Part shown: piece by piece, positions 61,655 to 64,000 of the stretch
How the letters are laid out: the number at the start of each line of letters is the position of its first letter
How positions within the stretch are numbered: position 1 is the first letter of the stretch
Assembly (NCBI GenBank): GCA_036524675.1
Contig: DATDBU010000105.1
Location: forward strand, 1-64,000
Source: DATDAW01 sp036524675
Lineage (GTDB): Bacteria > Verrucomicrobiota > Verrucomicrobiia > Chthoniobacterales > DASVRZ01
Direction of reading: 5' to 3'
DNA: 64,000 nucleotides
Notes under the pieces: generated by a model
Databases searched by the model: none
What the model was told of the DNA's origin: nothing
Seen by the model: only the letters and a program-made list of their open reading frames with translations
Translations under genes and position numbers: made by a program

Positions 61655-63403
61655 GTGTCTAGTTACCAGGTCTTCGCCCGCAAATATCGTCCGAAAACTT
61701 TCGACGATGTCATCGGCCAGGAGCACATCACCCAGACTTTGAAAAATGCCGTCGAACAGAATCGGCTCGCGCACGCCTATTTGTTCGTGGGACCGCGCGG
61801 TACGGGGAAAACGTCCACGGCACGGATTCTCGCGAAGGCGTTGAATTGTATTCACGGACCAACTGTCACTCCGTGCGGGGAATGCGACTCGTGCGTCGAG
61901 ATCGCTCAAGGCACCAGCCTGGACGTGCTGGAATTCGACGCGGCATCCAACACACAGGTCGATAAAATCCGCGAGATCATTATCGACAACGTCAAATTCG
62001 CTCCCACGAAAGGCACTTACAAATTGTACCTGGTGGACGAGGTGCACATGTTGTCGACGTCATCTTTCAACGCGCTTCTGAAGACGCTTGAGGAACCGCC
62101 GGCGCACGTGAAATTTCTTTTCGCCACGACCGACCCGCAAAAAGTGCCGACGACGATCCTGAGCCGGTGTCAGCGGTTTGATCTCAAACGGATTTCCGAC
62201 GTTAAAATTGCTGCGCATCTCCAGTTCATTGCCGGCAAGGAAAAGATCGAACTCACGCCCGCGGCCGCCGACGTGATCGCTCGGGGAGCGGATGGCGGGT
62301 TGCGGGATGCGGAATCCATGCTGGACCAGCTGGTCGCTTTCTGCGGCAATAGAATCGACGAAGCGGACGTGCTGAAGATTTTCGGATTTACTTCGCAGGA
62401 AACCATTTCCTCTCTTTGCAATAGTTTGCTCACCGGGCAGACGCCCGAGGCACTGGGAATTATCCGCCAGCAAGCGGATGCAGGGAAGGATCTGATGAAA
62501 GTGCTCACGGACCTGCTCGGGCATTTGCGAAATCTGCTGGTTTTTCAGGTCGATCCAGGGTCGCTGGACCGCGAACTGCCAGACTCCGTGCGCGCGGTTT
62601 TGCAGGCACAAGTCGCATTGGTCGCGCCAGCCAAATTGCTCGATCTCATTCAGCAGCTTTCCGGTGCTGAAAACCGGATGAAATGGGCGGCCAACAAGAC
62701 GCTGCAGATGGAGATTGCCATCATCCGAGCAGCGCAAACACTGCGGCAATCAACGCTGGATGAAGTTTTGCAAACGCTTCAAGCGCTTCGAGATGGCACG
62801 CCAGTAGCAGTTTCCCCTGTGCAGGCGGCGCCTCCGGCGGTCAAAGCTCCACCACTTGCTCCCCCGCCTCCAGAACCGCCGAAAGTGTTGCCGTCCGAGC
62901 CGAAGACAGTCGAAATTCCCAGAGCTTCAAAAGCCGTCGAAGCGAGCACGGAATTCGAACCAATTGCGGTTCCTGAACCCCAGCCGGGAAAAAAAGCTGT
63001 TTCGGCTGCAAAACCCCTGGAAGAATTTTGGCCAATGGTGATTCGAGCCGTCCGGTCGAAGCGGCCGTTGATTCAAAGCATCATCGAATCAGCCGTTCCG
63101 GAACTCAGCGGCAGCGTCCTCACTCTGGCGTTTACCAGGGACCAGGAATTCGCAGCCGACAGTCTTAAACGCCCGAACAATCGCGCTTTCCTAGAAGGAA
63201 TCCTGACTGAGCTTCGAGGTGAACCAACTACTGTCTCCACGGCGCTGCGCGAAGGCCTTGTAGCTCCGGAACCGATTCAAATCGAAGAGGAAACTGCTGC
63301 GGAAGCGAACCCAATGGATGCTTTTAAGAACGACCCTCTCATCCAACAGGCGCTGGAACTTTTTAAAGCCGAGATTCAATCTGTCCAACCCGCCACCCGA
63401 TAG
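61655..63403 (+). CDS. dnaX: DNA polymerase III subunit gamma/tau
   Basis: 582 residues from the GTG at 61655, giving SSYQVFARKYRPKTFDDVIG, the usual start; longer starts lack homology. AAA+ module: Walker A GPRGTGKTSTARI, zinc-type cysteines NCIHGPTVTPCGECDSC, Walker B YLVDEVHML, sensor LFATTDPQKVPTTILSRC. Domain III follows and a Pro/Ala-rich linker (about 395-470) leads to the tau-type C-terminus. It loads the beta clamp in the replisome. A run of seven A (62989-62995) in the linker is a possible slippage site. Confidence 0.96.
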   Translation: MSSYQVFARKYRPKTFDDVIGQEHITQTLKNAVEQNRLAHAYLFVGPRGTGKTSTARILAKALNCIHGPTVTPCGECDSCVEIAQGTSLDVLEFDAASNTQVDKIREIIIDNVKFAPTKGTYKLYLVDEVHMLSTSSFNALLKTLEEPPAHVKFLFATTDPQKVPTTILSRCQRFDLKRISDVKIAAHLQFIAGKEKIELTPAAADVIARGADGGLRDAESMLDQLVAFCGNRIDEADVLKIFGFTSQETISSLCNSLLTGQTPEALGIIRQQADAGKDLMKVLTDLLGHLRNLLVFQVDPGSLDRELPDSVRAVLQAQVALVAPAKLLDLIQQLSGAENRMKWAANKTLQMEIAIIRAAQTLRQSTLDEVLQTLQALRDGTPVAVSPVQAAPPAVKAPPLAPPPPEPPKVLPSEPKTVEIPRASKAVEASTEFEPIAVPEPQPGKKAVSAAKPLEEFWPMVIRAVRSKRPLIQSIIESAVPELSGSVLTLAFTRDQEFAADSLKRPNNRAFLEGILTELRGEPTTVSTALREGLVAPEPIQIEEETAAEANPMDAFKNDPLIQQALELFKAEIQSVQPATR

Positions 63404-63414
63404 AAATTTAATCC

Positions 63415-63729
63415 ATGAACATCCAAAAAATGATGAAGCAGGCGCAAAAGATGCAGGAGCAACTTGCGCGTACCCAAGCCGAACTCGCCGAAAAAACTGT
63501 CGAAGCCACCGTTGGAGGCGGCAAAGTAACCGTTGTAGCAACCGGCGGCGGCGATATTGTATCGATCAAGATCGCAAAGGAAGTTGTTGACCCGGAAGAT
63601 GTTGAGTTTCTCGAAGATCTCGTTCTCACAGGTGTTAGAACCGCCATTGAAAAAGGCCGCGAACTACAACAGGCCGAGATGGGCAAGGTGACTGGCGGTA
63701 TGGGCCTCCCTCCCGGGTTGGGACTCTAA
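63415..63729 (+). CDS. ybaB: YbaB/EbfC nucleoid-associated protein
   Basis: 104 residues, standard length. It begins MNIQKMMKQAQKMQEQLART, followed by EKTVEATVGGGKVTVVATGG and FLEDLVLTGVRTAIEKGREL, with a Gly-rich end (GGMGLPPGLGL). It is a dimeric DNA-binding protein. It lies 11 bp after dnaX, the conserved dnaX-ybaB pair; recR, the usual third gene, is not here. Confidence 0.96.
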   Translation: MNIQKMMKQAQKMQEQLARTQAELAEKTVEATVGGGKVTVVATGGGDIVSIKIAKEVVDPEDVEFLEDLVLTGVRTAIEKGRELQQAEMGKVTGGMGLPPGLGL

Positions 63730-63730
63730 T

Positions 63731-63824
63731 TTAAAGGCAGAGGTCAGAATGCAGAAGGCAGAAGTAGGAGTCGTTCTGTATTCTGCACTCGTTCTGCATT
63801 CTGCATTCTTCATTCTGCCTTTAA
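63731..63824. repeat. Large imperfect inverted repeat after ybaB
   Basis: TTTAAAGGCAGA...CAGAATGCAGAAGGCAG on the left and CTGCATTCTGCATTC...ATTCTGCCTTTAAA on the right are near-complements. The whole intergenic stretch can fold into one long stem, and it is built of CAGAATGCAG-like short repeats. It may end dnaX-ybaB transcription or be a small repeat element. Confidence 0.55.
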
Positions 63825-64000
63825 ATGACCGTTCCTTTACTTGATCTGAAGCTGCAGTACGGGCCGCTGCGAGACGAGATTCAGCAGCGCATTGCCGAGG
63901 TCTGCGACACGCAGGTTTTTTGCCTGGGGCCGAGAGTGGCGGAGCTTGAGAAAGAGGTGGCTGCCTATTCAGGGGCGAAACATGCCTTCGGCACCTCTTC
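63825..64000 (+). CDS. DegT/DnrJ/EryC1/StrS aminotransferase family protein (5' part, cut by window end)
   Basis: 58 residues are visible from the ATG at 63825: TVPLLDLKLQYGPLRDEIQQ, then VFCLGPRVAELEKEVAAYSG and AKHAFGTSS. This is the characteristic N-terminus of PLP-dependent sugar aminotransferases of this family (PLDL...Y, FxLGPxVxxFE, A.GTSS). They aminate nucleotide-linked keto-sugars for surface glycans. The catalytic lysine lies beyond the window. Confidence 0.88.
   Translation, partial: MTVPLLDLKLQYGPLRDEIQQRIAEVCDTQVFCLGPRVAELEKEVAAYSGAKHAFGTS

Overview
The window reads like a chromosomal segment of a moderately GC-rich, Gram-negative, free-living heterotroph. Signs of a double-membrane cell are LolA-like proteins, a TorF-like porin, an MMPL exporter and many Sec signal peptides. 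The mixture (chlamydial-type class Ic NrdB, GH32, S9 peptidase, REP-like hairpins, many GT-C enzymes) suggests Verrucomicrobiota, perhaps the Chthoniobacterales side. That placement is inference, because no rRNA or marker gene is present.

Layout. 1-2.8 kb: a phospholipase D-like lipoprotein (cut by the window edge) and an L,D-transpeptidase. 2.9-3.4 kb: a 14-residue repeat ORF between two copies of the 3' end of a permease gene. 3.4-8.1 kb: a sugar ABC importer (binding protein and two permeases, no ATPase) with a LacI regulator and two palindromic operators. 8.2-15.2 kb: nucleotide metabolism, in transcription order nrdB, dcd, modE, modA, modB, nrdA. Tandem NrdR boxes precede both nrd genes and a ModE box precedes modA. 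15.6-20 kb: two small genes, an S9 peptidase and a saccharopine-dehydrogenase-type enzyme. 20-27 kb: a sigma-54-type promoter, a porin and urtABCDE for urea uptake. 27-34 kb: an RCK-containing K+ channel, a MalK/UgpC ATPase that could serve the sugar importer, and an HlyD adaptor with two MacB-like permeases but no ATPase. 34-36.5 kb: a sparse region with a 21-bp tandem repeat and two REP-like hairpin elements.

36.5-56.4 kb is a cell-envelope island: two LolA-fold proteins, an MMPL exporter, an MBOAT acyltransferase with an SGNH-like partner, an OafA-type acyltransferase, a PAP2 phosphatase, a GtrA-type flippase, two DPM1-like GT2 enzymes and six large GT-C/GT39-like membrane proteins. Together they suggest polyprenyl-phosphate-sugar synthesis, flipping, transfer to an envelope acceptor and O-acylation of the product.

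56.5-61 kb holds a secreted GH32 fructan hydrolase with a ~325-residue repeat insertion. Divergent from it is an unusual regulator that fuses an IS5-type transposase N-terminal domain (DUF4096), a sugar-binding-protein domain and a LuxR HTH. This is the most novel item in the window. 61-64 kb: OsmC, dnaX, ybaB and the start of a DegT-family aminotransferase.

No tRNA, rRNA, CRISPR array, complete insertion sequence or prophage was seen.
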